Positions 1-6,906 of a stretch of DNA of 12,459 bases are shown here, one piece after another (the first letter of the stretch is position 1; every line of letters begins with the position of its first letter). The DNA is from Euryarchaeota archaeon UBA52. GTDB taxonomy: Archaea; Thermoplasmatota; Poseidoniia; Poseidoniales; Thalassarchaeaceae. A model generated the notes under the pieces. It made no database searches. It saw only the letters and a list, made by a program, of their open reading frames with translations, and was not told the origin of the DNA. The stretch covers positions 1 through 12,459 of the forward strand of contig DAVB01000034.1 of NCBI GenBank assembly GCA_002505455.1. The letters are read 5' to 3'. Position numbers and translations under genes: made by a program.

Positions 1-1029
1 CTCGGGTTTTCTTCGATGGGCGATGGAGAGCGATATCTACGTGGAGGGGTGGTTCAACCGAGACCCAGATCAGATGCCTACAGGGCTTTATTCCATCATC
101 AGAACATGCACCAGAAGACGAGATGGGAGAATGAGACCATAGCACTCGAGAACATAACTGAGCTGAGAGACGACTTTGCACTCAGAGGAAGGTGCGAGAT
201 GTATCGTGTAGACCTGCAGTCGATGGCCTCTGCCCATCAGCTCCACCAAGGCACAAATCTCCGGCATCATTTGATATGGGCGAGATACGCACATTTCCAG
301 CGACTCCTCACAATACGTAACTCAGAGCCTCCCGAGGAGGACATGGATGTGATACGATTCTTCGACGAACACCACGATGCGGATCTCTTCATGGAGCGCC
401 ATGCCCTGAAAAGATCCGAGTTCAGGAAGATAATATCCCCTCTTGTCCGCTCAGGGCACATCGTCCAAGATTACAGGGGCGGATTCAGAACCGTCAAACC
501 TCTGAAGAATGTCGACCTCTGGGATGTGAAGCGGAGATATATCGAAGACCTTGTGGAGAACTATCCCATACTGACTCTGAAGCAAACCGAGAGGCTTGCA
601 GGATCTGCATTCTCTGCAGAGGAGATATCCGATGTCATGAGAGGGCTCGAGGAAGATGGCGTACTTACCCGTGGCTTCCTCGTGGACGATATGCAAGATG
701 TGTGCTGGGGCCGATTGGAGCTCTTAGAAAGCGGAAGTAGCGCAGTGAGGACCCGAGACTTGGTGATACCTCCGAGCGATGCCCTGATACACTACTTCTC
801 GAGTATCCTCCGTAGTCGATTCGGATACGGCTCGGCATACCTTGTCTTCCACAAAGAAGAGCCCATTGCAGCATTCAAGGCGAATACCAGGGAGGGATTG
901 CTTGAAGTCACCGATTTCGTTGGTGACTCGGACCTCGAACGAGAAGCCCTCAGGGTCATGAAAGAATTCGCATGGGAGCATGATATGCCACTCTCAGGCA
1001 AAATATACGAGAGACTACGATCCAGGTGA
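1..1029 (+). CDS. Probable C-terminal part of an Lhr-type large helicase (5' truncated by window edge)
   Basis: The frame is open from base 1 with no stop, so the ATG at 16 is probably internal and the gene continues to the left. Of the 342 visible residues, about 115-165 and 175-230 look like two winged-helix units; each ends in a short strand-turn-strand such as GHIVQDYRGGFRTV or GVLTRGFLVDD. Residues 260-340 form a small alpha/beta domain with the pattern AYLVFHKEEPIAAFK. This order resembles the AlkZ/YcaQ-like C-terminal region of long Lhr helicases (DNA repair-linked 3'-5' helicases), which ends in a similar 'LVV..dGel..y' domain. No helicase motif lies inside the window, so the assignment is by resemblance only. 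An alternative is a stand-alone winged-helix DNA-binding protein of the HTH_42 type. The 3' end overlaps the convergent archaeosortase gene by 15 bases. Confidence 0.5.
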   Translation, partial: LGFSSMGDGERYLRGGVVQPRPRSDAYRALFHHQNMHQKTRWENETIALENITELRDDFALRGRCEMYRVDLQSMASAHQLHQGTNLRHHLIWARYAHFQRLLTIRNSEPPEEDMDVIRFFDEHHDADLFMERHALKRSEFRKIISPLVRSGHIVQDYRGGFRTVKPLKNVDLWDVKRRYIEDLVENYPILTLKQTERLAGSAFSAEEISDVMRGLEEDGVLTRGFLVDDMQDVCWGRLELLESGSSAVRTRDLVIPPSDALIHYFSSILRSRFGYGSAYLVFHKEEPIAAFKANTREGLLEVTDFVGDSDLEREALRVMKEFAWEHDMPLSGKIYERLRSR

Positions 1030-1983
1030 GTCCTTCCTCCGAAACGGCAACTCAAGAATCCTCATTACATGAGCATGGAGTTCAGGAAGAAGGCCGAATA
1101 GCGCCAATGCCATCAAGAACATGGCACCTAGGCTGGCCACCTTTGCAGCATAGCTATGCGCGAATTCGAAGATATCCAACCCCAACCACCGCCAATCCGT
1201 GTAGCTCACATGCAACCATACTATCCCCGCGTTTCTGAAAGCGTTGAGAACGAATATGGTGGGAACTGCGATGAACAGGCCACGCGCCTTCCTCTTCCAA
1301 CTAACATCGGACAATGCAACTATCGCACCAACGAAGACAATCATCGACTGCAATGCCGAGCAAGAAAGTATGAACCCGATGCTAACCGGCTGTCCGTTGG
1401 AGTTTAGCATCGGGAGGTAGAAACCACCTTCTCCAAGGGGTTCAGTTAGGATGACTCTGCTCCCGCTCCAGTCTGAAGTCAATATGTGCCCGCCCTGAGC
1501 TAAATCAACCATCATCGGTCCCAGTGAGTACGAACCAGCCCCAGAGGCCTCTAGCCACCAGACCGTGATCGAACCCGTCATTTCTACGAAGCCCATGTTA
1601 AGTGCCGGTATGGCATATACGACATAGTAAGGAATGACACTCCAAGCAACTGCCCCCCTGAGCCAAACGAGGGTGGGGTCTGACCGAGAACCCCTCATCT
1701 CAACATACGCCAAAACAATACTAGCAGGTAGACAGATCGAGGTCATGATCACAAGGACCGGGTCCTCAATTTCGACATAGTGTTCTGCTAAGAGATATAC
1801 GGAAATCCCCGATAGCACCCAACCCACTGCGGCATACACGGAGCGACCCTCTGATTTCTTGCTGTGAAACTCAATCGCTAAGCAAAGAGCGCCAGCCATT
1901 GTCATGAAGACCCTCATCATCTCGGGATGCACGCCTACAGCCTCTGAAAGGCGGTCGACTATGAGTCCGATAGGCTCCTTCAT
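1015..1983 (-). CDS. artA: Archaeosortase A-like transpeptidase (exosortase/archaeosortase family)
   Basis: A polytopic membrane protein of 322 aa from the ATG at 1983. A TTG nine bases upstream (1992) is the alternative start, but the TATA at 2007-2010 lies 25 nt before the ATG. The family triad is visible within hydrophobic segments: Cys208 in LSCSALQSM, Arg250 in NAFRNAGI and His276 in FEFAHSYAAK. About seven membrane spans can be drawn, with a long outside loop of about 60 residues before the Cys-containing helix. Archaeosortases cleave a C-terminal tripartite signal (PGF-CTERM for ArtA) from surface proteins and are linked to their lipid anchoring. No protein in this window carries a clear PGF-CTERM tail, so the substrates lie elsewhere. 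The gene is divergent from a glycosyltransferase, which fits surface-protein maturation. The family call is strong; the ArtA subtype is less certain. Confidence 0.88.
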   Translation of the reverse strand: MKEPIGLIVDRLSEAVGVHPEMMRVFMTMAGALCLAIEFHSKKSEGRSVYAAVGWVLSGISVYLLAEHYVEIEDPVLVIMTSICLPASIVLAYVEMRGSRSDPTLVWLRGAVAWSVIPYYVVYAIPALNMGFVEMTGSITVWWLEASGAGSYSLGPMMVDLAQGGHILTSDWSGSRVILTEPLGEGGFYLPMLNSNGQPVSIGFILSCSALQSMIVFVGAIVALSDVSWKRKARGLFIAVPTIFVLNAFRNAGIVWLHVSYTDWRWLGLDIFEFAHSYAAKVASLGAMFLMALALFGLLPELHAHVMRILELPFRRKDSPGS

Positions 1984-2002
1984 GGCATTCAACTACCCTC
2001 AA

Positions 2003-2012
2003 CGTGTATAGA
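2003..2012. promoter_or_regulatory. Candidate shared bidirectional TATA box of the archaeosortase and glycosyltransferase genes
   Basis: The motif gtgTATAgag has its TATA core at 2007-2010. Its centre is 25.5 nt from the archaeosortase ATG (1983, minus strand) and 25.5 nt from the in-frame GTG at 2034 of the glycosyltransferase (plus strand). Archaeal transcription starts about 25 nt from the TATA centre, so this would give two leaderless mRNAs. No clear BRE is visible on either side. Confidence 0.45.
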
Positions 2013-2033
2013 GGATGCCCGAATCCGATAGCC

Positions 2034-3131
2034 GTGCATCACGATGAGAGGGGCGGCCTCCAAGCGACGGTCCTGATTCCAACAATCAACAACCCGCACG
2101 AACTGAGAGTCGTCCTCGAGCATCTTATCCGAGATTCGGACGGTACCTACGACATCATTGTAATCGATTCAAGTAGCAATTCCGAAACATCTGATTTGTG
2201 CTTGGAATTAGGCGTGGAAAGGATCGCGGATTCCAGCCGCACTAGAGCGGATGCATGTAACAATGGGCTTTCCTTGGTAGAAACCCCTTACACGCTCTTC
2301 ACCGATGATGACGTCATACCTCCATCCGGCTGGGTCAAGAGTCTGATCAGGTGGTTCGACAGAGAACATGTAGCAGGCGTAGGCGGTACGAATTTTTCTC
2401 CTGAAGAAGACCCATGGCTCTCCAAATGCACCGATGTAGCATTTGGTGCACGCGTCATGACTGCTGGAACCAGATATGGCGCAAGACCCGATGCCGAACT
2501 CGTCGAAGTCACACATAACCCCGGCGTGAATGTTGCATATAGGACAGAAGTACTCAGAGAAGTAGGAGGTTTCGACCAAGGCGCCATAGGTGCTGAGGAC
2601 GTGCTACTCGACTCGAAGATAGTAAATGCCGGTCATCGACTATTCCTGGACCCTTCTTGTACGATGCCTCACCGGCGTCGCCCAGCCATCATTCCCATGA
2701 TGAGGCAGATTCGAAATTATGGCTATGTACGCAGACTTGCAATAGACCGGGAGCCATCGCTCCGATCCCCCACACATAGAGCCGTCCAGATGTTTCCCTT
2801 GCTTGCTTTCATTGCTATCCTAGCTTTGGCATATGGGGCAGCTGGTGGCGGAGCGCAGTGGAATCTTTGGTTTACGCTCGAAGGTGAATGGAATCTCTCA
2901 AGGGCATCATTTCACTTCTCTCTAGGCGCAATATCCCTATATTTCTTGATATGCGTGGCCGGTGCTGCTATGGGAACCTCGCCCCACAGATCTTTAGGCA
3001 CTGTGCTCGCTTCTTGCGTCACCATACCAGCGGCACATCTGGCTTATGGATGGGGGATGATGAAAGCCGAGTGGGGCCTTCTGAGAGGCTCTGTTTCAAT
3101 CGTGGCAATCGATGACAAGGAGCGTTCTTGA
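2034..3131 (+). CDS. Membrane-associated family 2 glycosyltransferase (ExoA-like)
   Basis: The GT-A fold N-terminus reads ATVLIPTINNP, followed by a YDIIVIDSSS strand. TDDDV provides the DxD-type metal/nucleotide-sugar site (residues 91-93), and GAEDVLLDSKIVNAGHRL contains the acidic ED (188-189) typical of the catalytic region. A basic stretch (HRRRP, then QIRNYGYVRR) resembles ExoA-like succinoglycan-type transferases. Three hydrophobic segments follow, at about 252-271, 293-313 and 321-339, so the protein is membrane bound with a cytoplasmic catalytic domain. It probably transfers a sugar to a lipid-linked glycan; donor and acceptor cannot be read from the sequence. The GTG at 2034 (365 aa) is chosen because the TATA at 2007-2010 fits it. 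The GTG at 2004 (375 aa) is the longest possible start but would overlap that TATA. The stop overlaps the tiaS start as TGATG, so the two are probably translationally coupled. Confidence 0.85.
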   Translation: MHHDERGGLQATVLIPTINNPHELRVVLEHLIRDSDGTYDIIVIDSSSNSETSDLCLELGVERIADSSRTRADACNNGLSLVETPYTLFTDDDVIPPSGWVKSLIRWFDREHVAGVGGTNFSPEEDPWLSKCTDVAFGARVMTAGTRYGARPDAELVEVTHNPGVNVAYRTEVLREVGGFDQGAIGAEDVLLDSKIVNAGHRLFLDPSCTMPHRRRPAIIPMMRQIRNYGYVRRLAIDREPSLRSPTHRAVQMFPLLAFIAILALAYGAAGGGAQWNLWFTLEGEWNLSRASFHFSLGAISLYFLICVAGAAMGTSPHRSLGTVLASCVTIPAAHLAYGWGMMKAEWGLLRGSVSIVAIDDKERS

Positions 3132-4381
3132 TGTCCGATTCGGAACGAGTCATCGTGAGAATAGGTCTGGATGATACCGACCACCCGGAAGGCGGCTGCA
3201 CGACATACGACTTGAATGAACTATCCAGATTACTCATACAGAACATCGATTCTGCAGAAGAGGTGGAGAGGAGACTGGTCAGGCTATGGCCCTTCGCTGA
3301 ACGGAGAACTAGGGGCAATGCTGCATTATGTCTCATATTATCAATCGCCCCTCGAGATGTAGGGATACTCCATGAAACACTTGAAGATTGGATTCCGGAG
3401 CCGGATGATTCAGGTATCGGGAACGCATCGAGGCCGTCCATTGTTGTCGGCCTGGGAAGCGCCCCAGAGTCATGGTACTGGGATACAGTCAGGGGATACG
3501 TGCCTCTCATTGAAAGGCTATCATCTATCGAAGCATCCGACTATAGAGTAATCACCCGCAGTGATAGTCCCTACGGCGCGATCGGTGCATCGGCGGCCGT
3601 CGCATGGCCAGCTTCTGAATTTACATGGGAACTAGTCGCTTGGAGAGACCCCGGTCGCATAGGTACCCCTCGGACCGTCGACTCAGAACTCATTGGATCC
3701 ATATCTGCCAAACATCCTGGCACGTTTGCCAACAGGGACCCTACCACTGGGAGATGCCTGATAGCCCCGAGAACGCCTTGCCCGGTCCTTTATGGCATCA
3801 GGGGCCTCAGTACGTCTTCTGTGATCGACGCACACAACGATCTGCAAGATTCGGACCTAATCGAGGAGAGTATCGGATACGGAATTCATAGAACAAATCA
3901 ATGCAGTGATGACCATCTCGATGATATATTCGTCGGGACAGTAACCCGCGAGCCTGCTGTCGGACCAGGCGGGCATGCTTCTCTGACAGTGATGTCACAT
4001 GGAAAAACCGAAACTCTGCTGGCATTCAAGGAAGGAGGGCCTGTGAATGCAGAGGTTCGTTCAATGCAGGTCGGAGACGTCATACGTTGGGCCGGGCTTC
4101 GTTCACCTGATGATTCGATACACCTCGAGAGAGTGTGCTTGATCGATCCAGTGCCGATTATCCAAAACCGGCCCAAATGCTGCGGTTCTGCCATGAAGAG
4201 CGAGGGTAGGAGATCCATGCTTCGATGCTCAAAATGCGAGAGGAAACGCAAGAGAACATGGGTATCTCGCCCCCTCCGGAAGATAGGGGTATGGACTGAG
4301 CCACCCCCCAGCCACAGGAGGCACATAGCGAAACCACTTTCCGAGGGGCTGCCAGATGCTGCCGTTCAGAATGCACTCTGA
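3131..4381 (+). CDS. tiaS: tRNA(Ile2) 2-agmatinylcytidine synthetase TiaS
   Basis: TiaS attaches agmatine to C34 of the CAU-anticodon tRNA(Ile2) using ATP, letting that tRNA read AUA codons. It is specific to archaea and normally essential. The 416 aa length matches the family. Recognisable blocks in order are GLDDTD (12-17) followed by GGCTTYDL, RGNAAL, GAIGASAAVAW, AWRDPGRIGTPR, TFANRDPTTGR, CPVLYGIRG and HRTNQCSDDHL; then an OB-fold region (about 265-340) and a C-terminal zinc ribbon with Cys350, Cys351, Cys366 and Cys369. The first zinc knuckle is unusual: the usual CPxCG is RPKCCG here, so the first Cys is displaced. The ATG at 3131 overlaps the glycosyltransferase stop (TGATG). A TTG one codon earlier (3128) is less likely. 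The upstream glycosyltransferase has no functional link to tRNA modification. Confidence 0.95.
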   Translation: MSDSERVIVRIGLDDTDHPEGGCTTYDLNELSRLLIQNIDSAEEVERRLVRLWPFAERRTRGNAALCLILSIAPRDVGILHETLEDWIPEPDDSGIGNASRPSIVVGLGSAPESWYWDTVRGYVPLIERLSSIEASDYRVITRSDSPYGAIGASAAVAWPASEFTWELVAWRDPGRIGTPRTVDSELIGSISAKHPGTFANRDPTTGRCLIAPRTPCPVLYGIRGLSTSSVIDAHNDLQDSDLIEESIGYGIHRTNQCSDDHLDDIFVGTVTREPAVGPGGHASLTVMSHGKTETLLAFKEGGPVNAEVRSMQVGDVIRWAGLRSPDDSIHLERVCLIDPVPIIQNRPKCCGSAMKSEGRRSMLRCSKCERKRKRTWVSRPLRKIGVWTEPPPSHRRHIAKPLSEGLPDAAVQNAL

Positions 4382-4401
4382 AATGTCCCGGCAACCAAAG
4401 T

Positions 4402-4408
4402 GATTATC
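4402..4408 (+). promoter_or_regulatory. Weak TATA-like element before the small membrane protein gene
   Basis: The AT-rich gattatc is centred about 26 nt upstream of the ATG at 4432, the spacing seen for other start codons here. It is a poor TATA match, and the gene could instead be read through from tiaS 50 bases upstream. Confidence 0.2.
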
Positions 4409-4431
4409 CGGGCCACGCCTACCATCGGGGC

Positions 4432-4668
4432 ATGGTCACGATTCTAGGCGAAGGTGCAGCAGCAGACATTGCATTGGTGGTCCTCAGCATGGTTGCGATA
4501 TTCCTTGTCTACAGAATACTTTCTGGGAGGCCAAAATTCGTTGAGGATGCTGATGAGAGGATCCCTGAACACCTGAGATCCAAGGAACTCACAGAGCCAT
4601 CGGAGGAAGCTCTCGAAGACCTAGATCGTCTGATGGGCGAAAATGCCCTTCCGGATGATGAAGAGTGA
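4432..4668 (+). CDS. Small single-pass membrane protein, unknown function
   Basis: A 78-aa protein. Residues about 10-29 (ADIALVVLSMVAIFLVYRIL) form one membrane span. The span is followed by a short basic/polar stretch (SGRPK) and a strongly acidic tail of about 40 residues (EDADERIPEHL, ending in PDDEE). The positive-inside rule places the acidic tail in the cytoplasm. I do not recognise the family. It starts 50 bases after tiaS on the same strand and could share its transcript, or use the weak TATA at 4402-4408. There is no Shine-Dalgarno sequence. The regular composition and the hydrophobic-then-acidic layout suggest a real gene, although small size limits confidence. Confidence 0.6.
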   Translation: MVTILGEGAAADIALVVLSMVAIFLVYRILSGRPKFVEDADERIPEHLRSKELTEPSEEALEDLDRLMGENALPDDEE

Positions 4669-4671
4669 GTT

Positions 4672-4691
4672 GATTTACACGCCTGTAAATC
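4672..4691. repeat. Perfect 8-bp inverted repeat with 4-nt loop between convergent genes
   Basis: GATTTACA, then CGCC, then TGTAAATC. The stem can be lengthened on the RNA level by two T-G pairs and, after a 3-nt bulge, by GAGT (4663-4666) with ACTC (4694-4697). It starts 4 bases after the stop of the upstream small gene and faces the 3' end of the gene at 4744-5004. It may be a bidirectional 3' RNA hairpin or a protein-binding dyad. There is no following T tract, so it is not a classical terminator. Confidence 0.55.
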
Positions 4692-4743
4692 GGACTCTCA
4701 CAAGGATAGAGAATACAACGACCTTGTCAAAGAATAAGTAAGA

Positions 4744-5004
4744 TCATTCCATCGCTTTCAATGCGACTCGCGCCTCGCGCTTCTTCCTGTTCTGACGCTT
4801 CTTGTACCACGGGTAAATTGGCCACTTGGCGAATCCTGTCCACATGACTATGAAAATCAAGGTCATTGATACCCATTTGTCAACAGATGCATCCCATACT
4901 GTGTCTATCAGCCCATAATGGAAGTACGCAATCCTGGAATGATAGACAACCAATACTAGTCCAAATCCCAAATGGATATATCTCCACATATTATTCCAAT
5001 TCAT
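4744..5004 (-). CDS. Small two-pass membrane protein, unknown function
   Basis: An 86-aa protein with two hydrophobic segments, about residues 8-28 and 44-62. A Trp/Tyr-rich turn (AKWPIYPWY) and a highly basic tail (about 68-80, KKRQNRKKREAR) follow; both termini are predicted to be cytoplasmic. Aromatic residues cluster at both membrane borders. The family is not recognised. An AT-rich box on the minus strand (5025-5035) is centred about 26 nt before the ATG, which supports this start and a leaderless mRNA. The gene is divergent from the TPR-like gene across a 90-bp AT-rich region and convergent with the other small membrane protein. Confidence 0.6.
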   Translation of the reverse strand: MNWNNMWRYIHLGFGLVLVVYHSRIAYFHYGLIDTVWDASVDKWVSMTLIFIVMWTGFAKWPIYPWYKKRQNRKKREARVALKAME

Positions 5005-5024
5005 ATACTCTCATAATCAATTTT

Positions 5025-5035
5025 AGATTTTATTT
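5025..5035 (-). promoter_or_regulatory. Candidate TATA box of the two-pass membrane protein gene
   Basis: On the minus strand the sequence reads AAATAAAATCT, centred about 26 nt upstream of the ATG at 5004. This fits leaderless transcription. The surroundings are very AT-rich, so the exact position is uncertain. Confidence 0.45.
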
Positions 5036-5042
5036 TTTACTC

Positions 5043-5050
5043 GTATATAG
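5043..5050 (+). promoter_or_regulatory. Candidate distal TATA box upstream of the TPR-like gene
   Basis: gTATATAg is a strong TATA match. Its centre is about 25-26 nt before the ATG at 5072, which opens an 8-codon upstream ORF. It overlaps the GTG at 5050, making that GTG unlikely as the TPR-like gene's start. Confidence 0.5.
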
Positions 5051-5063
5051 TGCATGTTAGTCG

Positions 5064-5072
5064 GAATTATAA
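5064..5072 (+). promoter_or_regulatory. Candidate proximal TATA box of the TPR-like gene
   Basis: gaattataa is centred about 26 nt before the ATG at 5095. It could drive a leaderless mRNA of the TPR-like gene directly and competes with the distal box at 5043-5050. Confidence 0.35.
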
Positions 5073-5098
5073 TGCCTCCTTCTTCCGTTCACACATGA
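5072..5098 (+). CDS. Possible upstream ORF of 8 codons (MPPSSVHT)
   Basis: This ATG lies exactly where a leaderless transcript from the TATA at 5043-5050 would begin. The ORF ends in a TGA that overlaps the ATG of the TPR-like gene as ATGA, a layout used for translational coupling. It is too short to judge as coding, so it may be chance. If real, its job would be to deliver ribosomes to the main ORF, which has no Shine-Dalgarno sequence. Confidence 0.2.
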   Translation: MPPSSVHT

Positions 5099-6849
5099 GT
5101 TTAGCACCCGAGGGCTATGATTTTGGAGAAAAAGAGAATTATTCATTCGCAATGAACGTGACTTGCGCTAATGAAGAAGCAAGGAAAATGTTCGTCGAAG
5201 CTTTCGGCCATATGCTGAATTACAACCATGAGCAAGCAATCGCCTGTTTCTCAGCATGCACTGAGTTAGACCCGAACTGCGCCATGGCGTGGTGGGGCAT
5301 TTCTTATTGCGTATCCTCAAACTACAACTGGGCCCCAGGCCTAGGTTCGGGCCATGATGCCATTCAGCAGGCCCTTTCCGTCATGGATCACTGTACGGAG
5401 ATGGAACAAGATTTGATTCGCGCCCTGTCCACTCGTCACTCAGCTGAGGCCCGAGATGCAGCAGATCCATCTGTACTGAATATGGGCAATGACCCTGAAT
5501 TGAACGTCGCCTTTGCGGAAGCTATGGCACCGTTGTATGAGAAGTACGAAGGCAACTTAGATGTGACTGCAATCTATGTCGAGGCTCTGATGAATCTGAA
5601 GGCTTGGCAATTGTGGGACAAGAATACTGCTACCGGGGAAATCACTCCTGCCGATAACAACACACTACTGCTTGTGAAGATCATGGAAGAAGCATTCGAG
5701 AGGAGCGATGAGGCGAAAAGACACCCTGCTTTGTGCCACCTGTATTGTCACGCATTAGAGCTATCGCCATTCCCCGAGAAGGCGCTTCCAGCCGCTGACG
5801 TTCTTCGTACTCGAATGCCCGGACTCGGGCACTTGGTTCACATGCCATCACATATTGACGCGTGGGTTGGTCAGTGGAAAGAGGCGATAGAGTGCAATAT
5901 CGCCGCCGTCGATGCTGATGATCGCTATGTCGAAATCACAGGTAATGAATCACAGTTTTACAAGTTTTATCGTATGCACAACCATCACTTCATCGTATGG
6001 TGCGCGATGTTCGACGGGCAATACGAGACTGCGCTGAAGTATGCTAGGAAGGCCGTTGACACCCTCCCTGCGGGGGACGAGAACAGTGGTGTGCAATTCA
6101 TGCTCGCTGGCATCATCCCAATGGGAGCGATTTTCTTGGAATCATATGTCACCATGCCATGGCACGTGATGGTTAGATTCGGCAAATGGGACGATATAAT
6201 CGCTGAACCAATGTACGCTGACAAGGACGTTTTCCCAGCCACAATCGCCACGCAGCATTACGCTCGTGGCGTGGCCTATGCCTCTAAGGGCATGGTTAAG
6301 GAAGCAGAGGCTGAGCAGGCTTTATTCAAGCAGGCTCTTCAAAATCCAGCGCTCGCGGGTCGTATGATGCATAACAATTTCATGTACCAGGATCCTGATG
6401 AAGGACCCTCGATACTCAATGTCAATGACGCTATTCTCGAAGCAGAGATTGAGTATCGAAGACAGTATATCTCCAAGGAGAACGGTTCGGCGTACGATTT
6501 CAGCGCTGCATTCGAAGAGCTACGCCGCGGAGTAAACCTCTCACTCAATCTGGCTTACAATGAACCATGGGGGCAAATGCAGCCCGTCCGCCATATCCTT
6601 GGAGCACTTCTTCTTGAACAAACAGAGGTAGAGGAAGCCGAAGAAGTGTATCGTGCTGACATCGAACTTTGGAAGGACAATATGTGGGGATTACTCGGCC
6701 TCAAGCTCTGCTTAGAGGCCAGGGGTGACGAGAGCGGTGAACTCGAGAAGGTTGCCAAGCTGTTTGAGGAAAGGAGCATCAGGGCAGATATCAAACCGGC
6801 AAAGACTTGCTTCTGTGCGCAGGAAAGCATCGATAACTCCTGCTGCTAG
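5095..6849 (+). CDS. TPR-like repeat protein with conserved His motifs and Cys-rich C-terminus
   Basis: A 584-aa, predominantly helical protein without signal peptide or membrane span, so probably cytoplasmic. The N-terminal repeat (ARKMFVEAFGHMLNYNHEQAIACFSACTELDPNCAMAWWG) is a clear TPR-like unit, and other helical pairs follow through to the C-terminus. His motifs stand out: HLYCHALE (215-222), HMPSHID (249-255) and RMHNHHF (293-299). I recall these as shared by a TPR family common in bacteria, with 'HMPSHIY' as its hallmark. The C-terminus ends with a CFC pair and a final CC (Cys572, 574, 583, 584). The molecular function is not known to me; scaffold or a metal-binding role are possibilities. 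The ATG at 5095 is preferred over the GTG at 5050, which overlaps a TATA box. The gene converges with the amylase gene 57 bases away. Confidence 0.8.
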   Translation: MSLAPEGYDFGEKENYSFAMNVTCANEEARKMFVEAFGHMLNYNHEQAIACFSACTELDPNCAMAWWGISYCVSSNYNWAPGLGSGHDAIQQALSVMDHCTEMEQDLIRALSTRHSAEARDAADPSVLNMGNDPELNVAFAEAMAPLYEKYEGNLDVTAIYVEALMNLKAWQLWDKNTATGEITPADNNTLLLVKIMEEAFERSDEAKRHPALCHLYCHALELSPFPEKALPAADVLRTRMPGLGHLVHMPSHIDAWVGQWKEAIECNIAAVDADDRYVEITGNESQFYKFYRMHNHHFIVWCAMFDGQYETALKYARKAVDTLPAGDENSGVQFMLAGIIPMGAIFLESYVTMPWHVMVRFGKWDDIIAEPMYADKDVFPATIATQHYARGVAYASKGMVKEAEAEQALFKQALQNPALAGRMMHNNFMYQDPDEGPSILNVNDAILEAEIEYRRQYISKENGSAYDFSAAFEELRRGVNLSLNLAYNEPWGQMQPVRHILGALLLEQTEVEEAEEVYRADIELWKDNMWGLLGLKLCLEARGDESGELEKVAKLFEERSIRADIKPAKTCFCAQESIDNSCC

Positions 6850-6906
6850 GGCTCGCTTTCCCACTCCGGTGCCGATTGGCGTCGAATCCCTCAACCGAGC
6901 AGCTTA

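Noticed and set aside
1026..1407. Plus-strand open frames of 70 and 83 codons opposite the archaeosortase gene
   Set aside because: The minus-strand gene has full family motifs and membrane segments; these frames have no recognisable features.
3898..4394. Minus-strand open frames of 142 and 78 codons inside tiaS
   Set aside because: They lie opposite highly conserved TiaS motifs and show only low-complexity Ser/Arg-rich translations.
6842..6903. GCTGCT/AGCAGC ends with TCGAATCC inside, resembling a tRNA acceptor and T arm
   Set aside because: Only 62 nt long, no matching T stem, D arm or anticodon arm, and it overlaps the end of the TPR-like coding region.
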